Origin: Microtetraspora fusca
Lineage (GTDB): Bacteria; Actinomycetota; Actinomycetes; Streptosporangiales; Streptosporangiaceae
Direction: 5' to 3'
Length of the DNA stretch: 64,000 bases
Assembly (NCBI RefSeq): GCF_001570365.1
Contig: NZ_BBYK01000062.1
Location: 1-64,000, forward strand
Position 1 is the first letter of the stretch; each line of letters starts with the position of its first letter. A program made the position numbers and the translations under genes. The notes beneath the pieces were generated by a model that was not told where the DNA came from, did not search any database, and saw nothing but the letters and a program-made list of their open reading frames with translations. Positions 45,001 to 52,708 of the stretch are shown one piece after another.

Positions 45001-46063
45001 AGCCGCCCAGGTCGATGCGCTTTCCGTTGACGAGCAAGAAGTCGTCGTACTTGTCGTCGATCGAGTCGGCGCCCACGTCGAAGCTGAACGTCGCCGCCCC
45101 GTTGCCCAGGGTGGCCTTCGTGGCGGGCTCGGCGCCGTCGACGGTGAGGGACGTGACGCCGCCTCCGCTCTCGGCGGGCACGGTCGCGAAGACCGGCTGA
45201 TCGCCCGCCACGAGCGTGCCGTCCGTGGGCAGCAGCCGGGGCGCCCCGGCCGGAGCGTTGTTCACGGTCACGCTGTTCTTGACGGTGACCCCGGCCGCGG
45301 TCTTGGCCGTGATGGTGTGCCCGCCGCCGGTCAGCTTCGTGGTGTCCAGGTCCGCGGCGAGACCCGTGGTGCCCTGCGGGTCGCCCTGAACGAAGAACGT
45401 CAGCTTGGCCTGCTTGAGCAGCGAGGTGTTCGAGCCGCAGTTCCCGTCGCCGAAGGAGAGGGTGTACGGGTTGTCCTCGCCGTCCGCGACCTCGCCGAGG
45501 AGTTCGAGGCTCAGGTCGGACAGGACGAAGTCGTCGTAGTTGACCCCGCAGGAGCTGTCGATCGACCCGGCGAAGATCTCGATGGTGTTCTCGCCCTTGA
45601 CGAGGTGCTCGTTCGGGATCTCGATGGTCGCCCGCTCGTTCACGTGGTCGCCGATGTCGCTCCGGTACGCGCCGTTGACGAGCACATAGTTGTGGTACCG
45701 CGCCTCGGTCGAGTTCGAGCCGACGTCGAAGCGGAGCCGGGAGACGCCCACGGTCCGGGTGGCGTCGAGCGCGGTGCCGTCCACGGCGAGCTCCGTGACA
45801 CTGTCACCGGCCTCGGCCGGCACGGCCGCGACCTTGACCGTGCCTTCGAGGTACGAACCGTCGGCGGGGCTGAGGGTGGGAGGGGTGCGAGAGCCGGTCG
45901 GCGTCGGGCTGGGACGTCCCCGTCCGGGTTTCCCCGGGTCGGGGTCGGCGTGCGCCGCCGTCACGATGCCGCTGACCAGCAGCGTCGCGACCGCGGCGAC
46001 CACGGCGAAACGTCCTCGGATCCTTGAGCTTCCCAGCAGCTTTCGGGCTGCCACTGGCTGCAT
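42092..46063 (-). CDS. Large secreted metallophosphoesterase with three repeated N-terminal domains
   Basis: The 1323-residue precursor has a signal peptide (cleaved about residue 39, AAHAD) and a Pro-rich linker. Three homologous beta-rich repeats follow, at about 112-225, 325-440 and 458-575. Each has a VGxxSxxxxYxxYxLVNG start, a CGxxxDDF centre and an MGDGxCG-type end, so each has a Cys pair. Ig-like segments continue to about 890. A calcineurin-like phosphoesterase domain (about 895-1220) has metal motifs FTDTQY, HTGDIIEN, AGNHDNQ, LSHDY and AGHEHG. A short C-terminal Fn3-like part ends it. It should hydrolyse phosphate esters outside the cell. Confidence 0.88.
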   Translation of the reverse strand: MQPVAARKLLGSSRIRGRFAVVAAVATLLVSGIVTAAHADPDPGKPGRGRPSPTPTGSRTPPTLSPADGSYLEGTVKVAAVPAEAGDSVTELAVDGTALDATRTVGVSRLRFDVGSNSTEARYHNYVLVNGAYRSDIGDHVNERATIEIPNEHLVKGENTIEIFAGSIDSSCGVNYDDFVLSDLSLELLGEVADGEDNPYTLSFGDGNCGSNTSLLKQAKLTFFVQGDPQGTTGLAADLDTTKLTGGGHTITAKTAAGVTVKNSVTVNNAPAGAPRLLPTDGTLVAGDQPVFATVPAESGGGVTSLTVDGAEPATKATLGNGAATFSFDVGADSIDDKYDDFLLVNGKRIDLGGSWAGRRVAIAVPARFLVPGDNTIKVVTGDYKASCGIDRDDFTIANLDLALDGATVTGKDIKPSYEMGDGDCGSSRTALREVELHYTIDARPVHVVQTLGSGDATLSFTVGSNSIEARYQNYLLVNGRKVVLDGDFVSRRVDFTFPNEYLVPGWNTIDFVTGTYPTSCGANRDDFAISNIALTPVRGKATGQMLKSSYSMGDGNCGDNVNLLTEIDLEFLVDAPAGGLRADLDTTAVKDGKHTIAAASTTGETATRTLITDNTAPKVAASVPAVGEKITASVVLDVTLEDASGVVSGPDVTLDGRPIALGAQVGPGLSPGAHTLAVTGSDGLGNTATREIAFESAGVPDVPAELAPAVGSVDVSKSVTLSAKVAEPGGGKVTATFSEAEILTPNQAYQGVAASVPTTLRVPGEQKVSTKGLEPADGATLDAPAGRDVTYQRFDIQVKGHVDAPVLRWEGVIDPERLASLRAWNTKTKAWDLLTSSRGAAEGNTALTAVVGAEYIDGQQVHVMVTGEDPFADDIDPGDPNGFADPSTYDFSIVHFTDTQYISEGAVEQETAEERAVWESAYAGIVNWIKDNRDQRKISYVAHTGDIIENNIRKPADEAMRRQVVGEFEVSSRQQRVLDEANIPNGVIAGNHDNQSGTEDGPEAIYNKYYGPGRYQTAAQGWQHAEYGGPWKEGDNQNHYDLFSAGGLDFVVVGLSYGVTREEAEWADSIFKRFPDRNGILLSHDYLVPSTNPDGRGAGFSAPDGSMLYKTVVEKNPNVFLILAGHEHGVATNVKPKVGQVGKGVVELLADYQFYTVSADRLGLTEVGGYNPNDQLQFGASFFRLLQFNVKRSELTVDTYSPLLNDFGAGEFDPLRRYDGREDNMVLPVDLTSRTTSFTTDSLALYKPTRIVGTSTVASGQVASVVWDRLKADTAYAWFVTARSTGGGVTASEPSVFVTKNENGRSGDWGPDSPMYRWFQRK

Positions 46064-46372
46064 CGGGTGCAGTCCCTTTCATCACGTTCGGATAAAGCGC
46101 ATATAAAGGCGCTTCGGTCTCGAGCGGACACAGTGGACGGCAGGAGTGAACAGAGTGCGTAAAGTGACTGAAGGGGAGAAGAAATATCGTTTCGACTCAC
46201 CGATGATCGCGCGAACGCGGCCCCGCGATCCGGACAGAGGCACGGTGTGACGCCCCACTCGCCCTGACGGCGGTGGTCCGCGTCGCCGTACAGTGGGCCA
46301 TGGGGCACGGCACGGACGCGACTCTCCGAACACTTGCTCGTGCCGGCGGTTCGCGGTCAAGGGGTGAGAGCC
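46064..46372. other. Divergent intergenic region before the aconitase gene
   Basis: The 309 bp carry the promoters of the phosphoesterase (minus) and aconitase (plus) genes. CATATAAAGGC near 46099-46109 could be part of a promoter. A GGGGTGAGAGCC ribosome site precedes ATG 46373. Confidence 0.35.
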
Positions 46373-48328
46373 ATGACCGGACTCAACGTCACCCGGAAAC
46401 TGATCGGCGCCCATCTCGTGGACGGCGTGATGACGCCCGGGGAAGAGATCGGGCTGCGCATCGACCAGACCCTCACGCAGGACGCGACGGGGACGATGGT
46501 GATGCTGGAGCTGGAAGCGCTCGACCTGGATCGGGTGCGCACCCGCACATCGGTACAGTACGTCGATCACAACCTGCTGCAGACCGACGAACGGAACATG
46601 GCCGATCATCTGTTCCTGCGTTCGGCCTGCCACCGCTTCGGGGTCTGGTACTCCCGGCCGGGCAACGGCGTGTCACACCCCGCGCACATGCAGCGCTTCG
46701 GAGTCCCGGGCGCGTCGATGGTCGGCTCCGACTCCCACACCTGTGCCGCGGGATCGCTGGGCATGCTCGCCGTCGGCGTGGGCGGCCTGGAGGTCGCCAT
46801 GGCGATGGCGGGGCAACCGCTGTATCTGACGATGCCGGAGATCTGGGGCGTACGCCTGACCGGCGCGCTCCCGCCGTGGGTCTCGGCCAAGGACGTGATC
46901 CTGGAGATGCTGCGCCGCCACGGCGTCGACGGCGGAGTGGGCCGCGTCATCGAGTACCACGGACCGGGACTTGCGGCGCTGGCCGCGATGGACCGGCACG
47001 TCATCGCCAACATGGGCGCGGAACTCGGCGCGACCACGACCGTGTTCCCCGCCGACGACCAGGTCCGCGCGTTCCTCACCGCCCAGGGGCGAGCGGACGA
47101 CTTCGTCGAGATACTCCCCGATCCGGACGCCGACTACGACGTCCACGAGGAGATCGACCTGTCCGCCCTGGAACCGCTGATCGCCGCGCCCTCCTCGCCG
47201 GGCAACGTCGTCCCCGTACGCGAGGTCGCGGGCGAGGAGGTCCATCAGGTGGTGGTCGGATCGTCGGCCAACCCCGGGTTGCGGGATTTCGCCATCGTCG
47301 CCGCCGTCCTGGCCGGTCGCCAGGCGCATCCGCAGGTGTCGGTGGACATCAATCCGACCTCGCGGGAGACCCTCGCCGACCTCACCCGCATGGGGGCCAC
47401 CCTCGACCTGATCAGGGCCGGCGCGCGGCTCCACCAGGCCGGATGCATGGGGTGCATCGGCATGGGGCAGGCGCCCGCGGTCGGCCGCAACAGCCTGCGC
47501 ACCATGCCGCGCAACTTCCCCGGCCGGTCGGGGACGAAGGAGGACTCGGTGTGGCTGTGCTCTCCTGAGACGGCGGCGGCCGCCGCGTTGACCGGACGCA
47601 TCACCGATCCGAGGACGCTGCCCGACCTGCTGGGGATCGAGTATCCCGTCGTGACGTTGCCCGAGCGGGCCTCCGTCGCCGAGGGCATGTTCGAGCCGCC
47701 CCTCGCCCCCGCCGAGGCGCGACGGGTCGAACTGGTCAAGGCGCCCAGCATCGGGACACTCCCCGACTTCGACCCGTTGCCGGACCGGCTGCGCGCCCCG
47801 GTTCTGATCAAGGTGGGCGACGACGTCTCCACCGACGAGATCCTGCCCGCGGGGGCCCGTGTCCTGCCCTTCCGCAGCGACATCGCGCGGCTCGCCGAGT
47901 TCACCTTCAGCCAGATCGACGAGAGCTACGCCGCGCGAGCGCATCAGGCCGGCCCGCACGTCGTCGTCGGGGGCGCCAACTACGGCCAGGGCTCGTCACG
48001 CGAACACGCGGTGATCGCGCCCCGCTACCTCGGCCTGCGCGCGGTGATCGCGAAATCGTACGCGCGCATCCACTGGCAGAACCTCGCCAACTTCGGCGTG
48101 CTGGCCCTCGAGTTCGCCGACCCGGCGGACTACGACCGCGTCGGCCAAGGCGACGAGCTGTCCCTGGAGGACCTGCGCGGCGCGCTGGAGAGGGGCGGCG
48201 ACATCACGGTACGCGACACGACCACGGGCGCCGACTTCGTCGTCCGGCACCGCCTGTCCCCCCGTCAGGTCGCGATGGTCCTCGCCGGCGGGCAGATCCC
48301 CTTGATCAGGTCCCGCACCGCGACATGA
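46373..48328 (+). CDS. Aconitate hydratase (mitochondrial-type/short form)
   Basis: The 651-residue protein covers the aconitase catalytic and swivel domains: DHNLLQTD, VGSDSHTCAAGSLGML (first cluster Cys), the pair AGCMGCIGMGQAP (other two Fe-S Cys), and the swivel motif NYGQGSSREHAVIAPRYLG. It interconverts citrate and isocitrate with a [4Fe-4S] cluster. At about 650 residues it is the short AcnM-like form, distinct from the roughly 900-residue AcnA found in most actinobacteria. It may therefore be a second aconitase or act on a related substrate. ATG 46373 is favoured over an upstream start at 46334 by the RBS. Confidence 0.9.
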   Translation: MTGLNVTRKLIGAHLVDGVMTPGEEIGLRIDQTLTQDATGTMVMLELEALDLDRVRTRTSVQYVDHNLLQTDERNMADHLFLRSACHRFGVWYSRPGNGVSHPAHMQRFGVPGASMVGSDSHTCAAGSLGMLAVGVGGLEVAMAMAGQPLYLTMPEIWGVRLTGALPPWVSAKDVILEMLRRHGVDGGVGRVIEYHGPGLAALAAMDRHVIANMGAELGATTTVFPADDQVRAFLTAQGRADDFVEILPDPDADYDVHEEIDLSALEPLIAAPSSPGNVVPVREVAGEEVHQVVVGSSANPGLRDFAIVAAVLAGRQAHPQVSVDINPTSRETLADLTRMGATLDLIRAGARLHQAGCMGCIGMGQAPAVGRNSLRTMPRNFPGRSGTKEDSVWLCSPETAAAAALTGRITDPRTLPDLLGIEYPVVTLPERASVAEGMFEPPLAPAEARRVELVKAPSIGTLPDFDPLPDRLRAPVLIKVGDDVSTDEILPAGARVLPFRSDIARLAEFTFSQIDESYAARAHQAGPHVVVGGANYGQGSSREHAVIAPRYLGLRAVIAKSYARIHWQNLANFGVLALEFADPADYDRVGQGDELSLEDLRGALERGGDITVRDTTTGADFVVRHRLSPRQVAMVLAGGQIPLIRSRTAT

Positions 48329-48933
48329 GGACCCGTCCGCGCTGGGTCGTGTCTGACACATCAAGCCCTGCTGCGCGCGGCCCAGACGGCGCCTCGCCGC
48401 GTTGACGCCCCACCCACGAAAAGTCCTCGCAGGCTCGGACTTTCCGCGGGGCCCGGGAATGTCGGCCGGAGGATTGATCTCCAGTCGTTCGGTGGCGGTC
48501 CAGTGTGCCTGCGTGTCCACCGCAGGGGCGGACGCGCGGCTGGCGGAGATCGTCTCGCTGGAGCACTTTCCGGTACGGCGGCGGCTCCTGCTCTCTCCTG
48601 GCCGCGCTCTGCTCGGCCTGCTCATGCGAACCAGAGAGTGCGATCACCGCCGTGGACCAGGACTTCCCGGGGCGGCGGTAGCGCTGGCTGTAGTGCGGAA
48701 ACACCCACGCGCGGGATCGATCACGAGCTGGTCGCGCCGACATGCTGGATGACATCGCAACCACGTCATCAAGGGAGTTTCCCGATGTCTCAGCATCCTG
48801 CCGTCACCTCATGGCTCCATCAGCTCGCCCGTGCCCGGCCCGCCCTGGAAGTCGATCGCGGCCATCCTGCGTGGACGTCCCAGGGCTCGGCGAGGGAGCG
48901 GGAGCGGCCCCCTCGGGTGAGGGACGTGGCCAT
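48329..48933. other. Region with no recognised gene; possible degenerate sequence
   Basis: Several overlapping frames exist on both strands but none matches a family I know. A frame from ATG 48785 (MSQHPAVTSWLHQLARARP) could encode 66 residues, but it ends antisense to the acetyltransferase gene. Codon use is ambiguous, so this may be gene debris. A hairpin-like GAAAAGTCC / GGACTTTCC pair lies around 48418-48445. Confidence 0.35.
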
Positions 48934-49467
48934 CTACGTGGCCGCGTACTCCTCCCTCGTGATGACGGTGACCTGGACGGGCTGACCGGTGCTCGGCACC
49001 GCCGTGCGGCGCTCCGGGCGCATTCCGAGCTTGGCCATCACCCGCAAGGACGCCTTGTTGTCCACGTGGGCGACGCTGACGATCTCGTCCAGCCCCGCCT
49101 CACGGAACCCGAAAGCCAGCACCTCACGCGCCGCTTCGGTGGCGTAGCCGCGGCCCCAGTGCGCCCGTCCCAGTCGCCAACCGATCTCCACGGCCGGCAT
49201 CACCTCCGGCAGGAACTCCGGAACCGTCAGGCCGACCCAACCCGCGAACTCTCCTGTCTCCCGCACCTCCACCGCGAACAGGCCGAACCCGCGCTCCTGC
49301 CACCGGCGGCGCAGCCTCACCAGCGCGCCGGCCGTCTGCTCCCGGGCGAGGGGCACGCCGTCACCGATGTACCGCATCACCTCGGGGTCGCCATCCATGG
49401 CGGCCAGCGGGTCGAGGTCGTCGTCCCGCCACATCCGCAGCCGCAACCGCTCCGTCAGCCGTTCCAC
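48934..49467 (-). CDS. GNAT-family N-acetyltransferase (RimJ/RimL type)
   Basis: The 177-residue protein starts at GTG 49467 (VERLTERLRLRMWRDDDL), with GAGGAGGACC upstream. Motif A for acetyl-CoA is WRLGRAHWGRGYATEAAREVL, and the C-terminal ASLRVMAKLGMRPE is typical of RimJ/L-like enzymes that acetylate protein N-termini or small amines. It follows the ABC-F gene on the same strand, past a strong terminator, so it may have its own promoter. Confidence 0.9.
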   Translation of the reverse strand: MERLTERLRLRMWRDDDLDPLAAMDGDPEVMRYIGDGVPLAREQTAGALVRLRRRWQERGFGLFAVEVRETGEFAGWVGLTVPEFLPEVMPAVEIGWRLGRAHWGRGYATEAAREVLAFGFREAGLDEIVSVAHVDNKASLRVMAKLGMRPERRTAVPSTGQPVQVTVITREEYAAT

Positions 49468-49523
49468 TCCGGGTCCTCCTCGATCGACGAGCCGTGATCG
49501 TAACCGCCGCGCGAGGCGCCTGT

Positions 49524-49555
49524 CGCGGCCGTGCCGGACCTCCGGCACGGCCGCG
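49524..49555 (-). terminator. Strong terminator hairpin after the ABC-F gene
   Basis: A perfect 15-bp stem (49524-49538 with 49541-49555) lies 12 bp beyond the ABC-F stop codon and 57 bp before the acetyltransferase start. Confidence 0.78.
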
Positions 49556-49567
49556 CAGGGCGGCGGG

Positions 49568-51193
49568 TCACTCGCCGACGCGATCTCCGGTCTCCAGCAG
49601 CCGCCCGCCTGACAGCTCCAGCCAGCGGTCCACCTTGATCTCCGCGAGAAACCGCTCATCGTGGCTGACCACCACGAACGCCCCCTCGTACGCATTGAGG
49701 GCGCTCTCCAACTGCCCCACGCTGACCAGGTCGAGGTTGTTCGTGGGCTCGTCAAGCAGCAGAAGCTGGGGCGCCGGCTCCGCGCACAGCACGCAGGCCA
49801 GCGTGGCGCGCAGCCGTTCGCCGCCCGACAGCACCCCGACCGGCAGGTGGGCACGGGCGCCTCGGAACAGGAAGCGGGCCAGCAGGTTCATCCGCTCCAC
49901 CTCGGGCATGCCGGGGGCGAACGCGGCGAGATTCTCCGCCACGGTGCGCTCGACGTCGAGCAGGTCCAGCCGCTGCGACAGGTAGGCCACCCGGCCGTCG
50001 GCCCGCCTGGTCGTGCCGCCGTCCGGCTCCAGATCGCCGCCGATCAGGCGCAACAGGGTGGACTTGCCCGCCCCGTTGGGGCCGGTCAGCGCGACGCGCT
50101 CGGGTCCGCGGATCGTCAGGTCGACGCCGGGCTCGGCGAACAGGCCGCGGGCCTGGAGGCGTTCGCCGAGGAAGACCGTGCGCCCCGCGGGGACGTTGGT
50201 CCCCGGCAGTTGCAGCACGATCTTCTGGTCGTCGCGCAGGGCGCGCCCCGCCTCGTCGAGCCGGGCCTTGGCATCGCTGACGCGGGAGGCGTGCATCTGG
50301 CCCGCCCGCCCGGCCGACTCCTGGGCGCCCCGCTTCATGTTGCCGGCGAAGATCCGCGGCAGGCCGGCGCTCTTGAGGTTGCGCGCGGCGTTGCTCGCCC
50401 GGCGTTCGGCCCGCTCGCGGGCCTGCTGCATCTCCCGCTTCTCGCGCTTGAGCTCCTGCTCGGCGCTGCGTACGTTCCGCTCGGCGGCCTCCTGCTCGGT
50501 GCGCACCGCCTCCTCGTACGCCGTGAAGTCGCCGCCGTAGAAGCGGACCTCGCCCCGGTCGAGTTCGGCGATGCGGTCCATGCGGTCGAGCAGGGCCCGG
50601 TCGTGACTGACCACGAGCAGGCAGCCGTTCCAGTCGCCGAGCACGTCGTAGAGCCGGCGGCGCGCGTCGAGGTCGAGGTTGTTCGTCGGCTCGTCGAGCA
50701 GCAGGACGTCGGGCCGCTTGAGGAGCTGCGCGGCCAGGCCGAGCGACACGACCTGGCCGCCGCTCAGCGTGCGCAGCGTACGCGCGAACTCGAGGTCGCC
50801 GAGGCCGAGCCGGTCGAGCTGGGCTCGGGTGCGCTCCTCGATGTCCCAGTCGTTGCCGATCGTGCTGAAGTGCTCCTCGCTCGCGTCCCCCGATTCGATG
50901 GCGTCCAGCGCCGCGATCACGGGGGCGATGCCCAGGACCTCGGCCACGGTCAGGTCGCCGTCGAGCGGCAGGCTCTGCGGGAGGTAACCGAGCACGCCGT
51001 CGACGGACACGCTGCCGCCGCCGGGCCGGTACTCACCGGCGATCAGTTTGAGCAGCGTGCTCTTGCCCGCGCCGTTCGGGGCGACGAGGCCCGTACGGCC
51101 GCCGCCCACGGTGAAGGACAGATCACTGAAGACGGGCGTGTCGTCGGGCCAGGAAAAGGACAGGTTGGAGCAGATGATGAACGCATCGGACAT
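49568..51193 (-). CDS. ABC-F family ATPase (ribosome-protection type)
   Basis: The 541-residue protein has two ABC domains and no membrane segments. The first has Walker A APNGAGKSTLLKL, signature LSGGQVVSL and LLLDEPTNNLDL; the second has GPNGAGKSTLLRL, signature LSGGERLRA and LLLDEPTNNLD. A charged linker of about 80 residues (EAVRTEQEAAERNVRSAEQ... through the REKREMQQARERAERR region) is the P-site tRNA interaction motif. ABC-F proteins eject antibiotics from ribosomes or modulate translation. The roughly 200-nt leader with a hairpin and short reading frame suggests attenuation control. The target drug is unknown. Confidence 0.9.
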   Translation of the reverse strand: MSDAFIICSNLSFSWPDDTPVFSDLSFTVGGGRTGLVAPNGAGKSTLLKLIAGEYRPGGGSVSVDGVLGYLPQSLPLDGDLTVAEVLGIAPVIAALDAIESGDASEEHFSTIGNDWDIEERTRAQLDRLGLGDLEFARTLRTLSGGQVVSLGLAAQLLKRPDVLLLDEPTNNLDLDARRRLYDVLGDWNGCLLVVSHDRALLDRMDRIAELDRGEVRFYGGDFTAYEEAVRTEQEAAERNVRSAEQELKREKREMQQARERAERRASNAARNLKSAGLPRIFAGNMKRGAQESAGRAGQMHASRVSDAKARLDEAGRALRDDQKIVLQLPGTNVPAGRTVFLGERLQARGLFAEPGVDLTIRGPERVALTGPNGAGKSTLLRLIGGDLEPDGGTTRRADGRVAYLSQRLDLLDVERTVAENLAAFAPGMPEVERMNLLARFLFRGARAHLPVGVLSGGERLRATLACVLCAEPAPQLLLLDEPTNNLDLVSVGQLESALNAYEGAFVVVSHDERFLAEIKVDRWLELSGGRLLETGDRVGE

Positions 51194-51397
51194 GCGAGAG
51201 ACCTCGTAAGCACGTGATCCGGGCGCGGCGAAGCCGCCCGGCAATGGGACAGGTTTCGGGGAATGACGACTACGGCCACGTCGGCGGCGGACATACGCGC
51301 CTGCCGGGGCCGATCAACCTCCGGTATCACCCGGAGATGTCGTCTTCACCTGCCACGTCTGGTCTCCTAGCTTCCGCTTACAAGCGTCACACACCAT
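51194..51397 (-). promoter_or_regulatory. Structured leader of the ABC-F gene
   Basis: The space upstream of ATG 51193 contains a stem-loop at 51219-51241 (arms CCGGGCG/CGCCCGG), 26 nt before the start codon. It also contains a 27-codon upstream reading frame at 51314-51397. A TATGGT hexamer with TTGCCG 19 bp upstream near 51391-51421 may be the promoter. This layout resembles ribosome-mediated attenuation leaders of other ABC-F resistance genes. Confidence 0.45.
51314..51397 (-). CDS. Putative leader peptide upstream of the ABC-F gene
   Basis: The 27-codon frame encodes MVCDACKRKLGDQTWQV followed by KTTSPGDTGG and TGA. It contains a CxxC pair. No clear ribosome-binding site is seen, so translation would be leaderless or weak; GTG at 51394 is an alternative start. 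Its value is positional: it ends 120 nt before the ABC-F start, ahead of the leader hairpin. Confidence 0.3.
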   Translation of the reverse strand: MVCDACKRKLGDQTWQVKTTSPGDTGG

Positions 51398-51401
51398 AGC
51401 A

Positions 51402-51434
51402 GCCGTCTGCCGCCCAACGGCAACGGCTTTTTTT
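51402..51434 (+). terminator. Intrinsic terminator with T tract (plus strand)
   Basis: GCCGTCTGCCG pairs with CGGCAACGGC (one bulge) and is followed by seven T. This is the only classical T-tract terminator in the window. No clear plus-strand gene precedes it; it may stop antisense transcription from the ABC-F side or shield the divergent region. Confidence 0.65.
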
Positions 51435-51551
51435 GCAGGGCGCAGCCGCCGCGACCGGTCGCAAGTCGGCACGAGCTTGCGGACCCGCTGGCCGGCTCCC
51501 GCAAGAAAGTCCCCATCTGGTGACGTGCCGGTGACCGGCCGCAGCGCCTGA

Positions 51552-51830
51552 TCAGGGCGTCAGGCGGAAGAGCGGCCGGCCGCGTGGGTCGTTCTCGGCG
51601 TCCAGGGTCTTGTCCCCCAGGAACGCGACGGCATCCGGGTCGAGGAAGACGCGTACGCCCTCCTTCTCGATCACATGGTCTCCGGACCAGGCGTCGCTCG
51701 CCAGCGAGAACTCGAGCGCGCCTTCTTCGTCCGGCTTCACGGCGATCCGCAGGCCCGCCCGGTGCGGCAGGTACTCGCCCACGATGAGATCGCGGATCGC
51801 CCCGACGGCATTGTCGGTCATCGTCAGCAC
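51552..51830 (-). CDS. HesB/IscA-like protein without cysteines
   Basis: The 92-residue protein from GTG 51830 (GGAG upstream) starts VLTMTDNAVGAIRDLIVGEY and has the fold-defining segments GLRIAVKPDEEGALEFSLAS and VFLDPDAVAFLGDKTLDAEN. It matches the HesB/YadR family in length and order, but none of the three metal-binding Cys of IscA is present. It is therefore unlikely to carry an Fe-S cluster. Such Cys-less members are common in actinobacteria and are of unknown role. Confidence 0.75.
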   Translation of the reverse strand: MLTMTDNAVGAIRDLIVGEYLPHRAGLRIAVKPDEEGALEFSLASDAWSGDHVIEKEGVRVFLDPDAVAFLGDKTLDAENDPRGRPLFRLTP

Positions 51831-52221
51831 GGCAGGCTCCTCGATTCTGATGCCGCGGTCCGTCTCGTCCGATGCCGGCCCGCCCGGCGGATCGGGTGCC
51901 CTCGGCCCCGGACATGCCGTAGGCCCGCGCTCCCGCCGCCGGTGGGCGAGGACACTCTCGCGCCCCCTGCCCCGAGCCATCCCGATCAAACGGTGTCGCC
52001 GCCGCGCCAACAGGGGCGGTCCGGCCGCCCCTCGGTCCGCGGGGGCCGGCCGCGCACGGGGTGTCCACGACGCTCTTCCGCGTGCGGTCGTAGACTCGAA
52101 GCCGAACCCGCACCCACCTTCTCGTCGATGACGAGGCCGGCCGCGTCACACGGATCGGGGACGACGACGTTCGCCCGGGGCGGCGAGCCCGCCGGGCGAT
52201 CAACGCTCAGACGGGGGAAAT
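51831..52221. other. Divergent intergenic region before the CBS gene
   Basis: The 391 bp between the HesB-like and CBS genes have no convincing coding frame. GACGGGGGAAAT just before ATG 52222 supplies the ribosome-binding site. Confidence 0.4.
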
Positions 52222-52596
52222 ATGCGTATCGGCAATGTCTATCGGCCAATGATCTTCGGCTGCCGGGCGGACGAACGGTTGCCCGAGGTGGCCCGGCACA
52301 TGGTGGAGAAGAAGGTCGGCGCGCTGGCCGTGCTCGACGGCGACGAGGTCACCGGAATAATCACAGAGCGGGACCTGGTGGCGGCGATGGCCACGTTCAG
52401 CGACCCGGCCTCCGTGAACGCCGCCGCATGCGCCAAGACCGAGGTGAAGACCGCGGGCCTGGACGAGGACTCGCGTGAGGTCGCCCGGCGGATGCTGGAC
52501 GCTGGCATCCGCCATCTGCCCGTGGAGCAGGACGGACGCATGGTGGGCATGGTGTCGATGCGCGATCTCCTCGCTCTGGAGACGTGGGCGTCGTGA
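52222..52596 (+). CDS. Two-CBS-domain protein
   Basis: The 124-residue protein consists of two CBS motifs (residues about 6-58 and 68-122), ending in VTGIITERDLVAAMA and MVGMVSMRDLLALE. Free CBS pairs (Bateman modules) bind adenosine nucleotides and act as energy sensors. No enzyme domain is attached. It is monocistronic and convergent with the CoA ligase gene. Confidence 0.85.
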   Translation: MRIGNVYRPMIFGCRADERLPEVARHMVEKKVGALAVLDGDEVTGIITERDLVAAMATFSDPASVNAAACAKTEVKTAGLDEDSREVARRMLDAGIRHLPVEQDGRMVGMVSMRDLLALETWAS

Positions 52597-52708
52597 GGCG
52601 CCCCACCGCGTGACACCGGCGCGGTCACGACGATGGCCGTGCTGGGCGAGATCGTAGCGAACGACATGCTCGCGGCGATCTCCACGCTGTGGGCGGCCGA
52701 CCGGTGGG

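Noticed and set aside
48402-48985. Small genes on either strand between the aconitase and GNAT genes
   Set aside because: No family match, no reliable ribosome-binding site, and the end of the longest candidate is antisense to the acetyltransferase.
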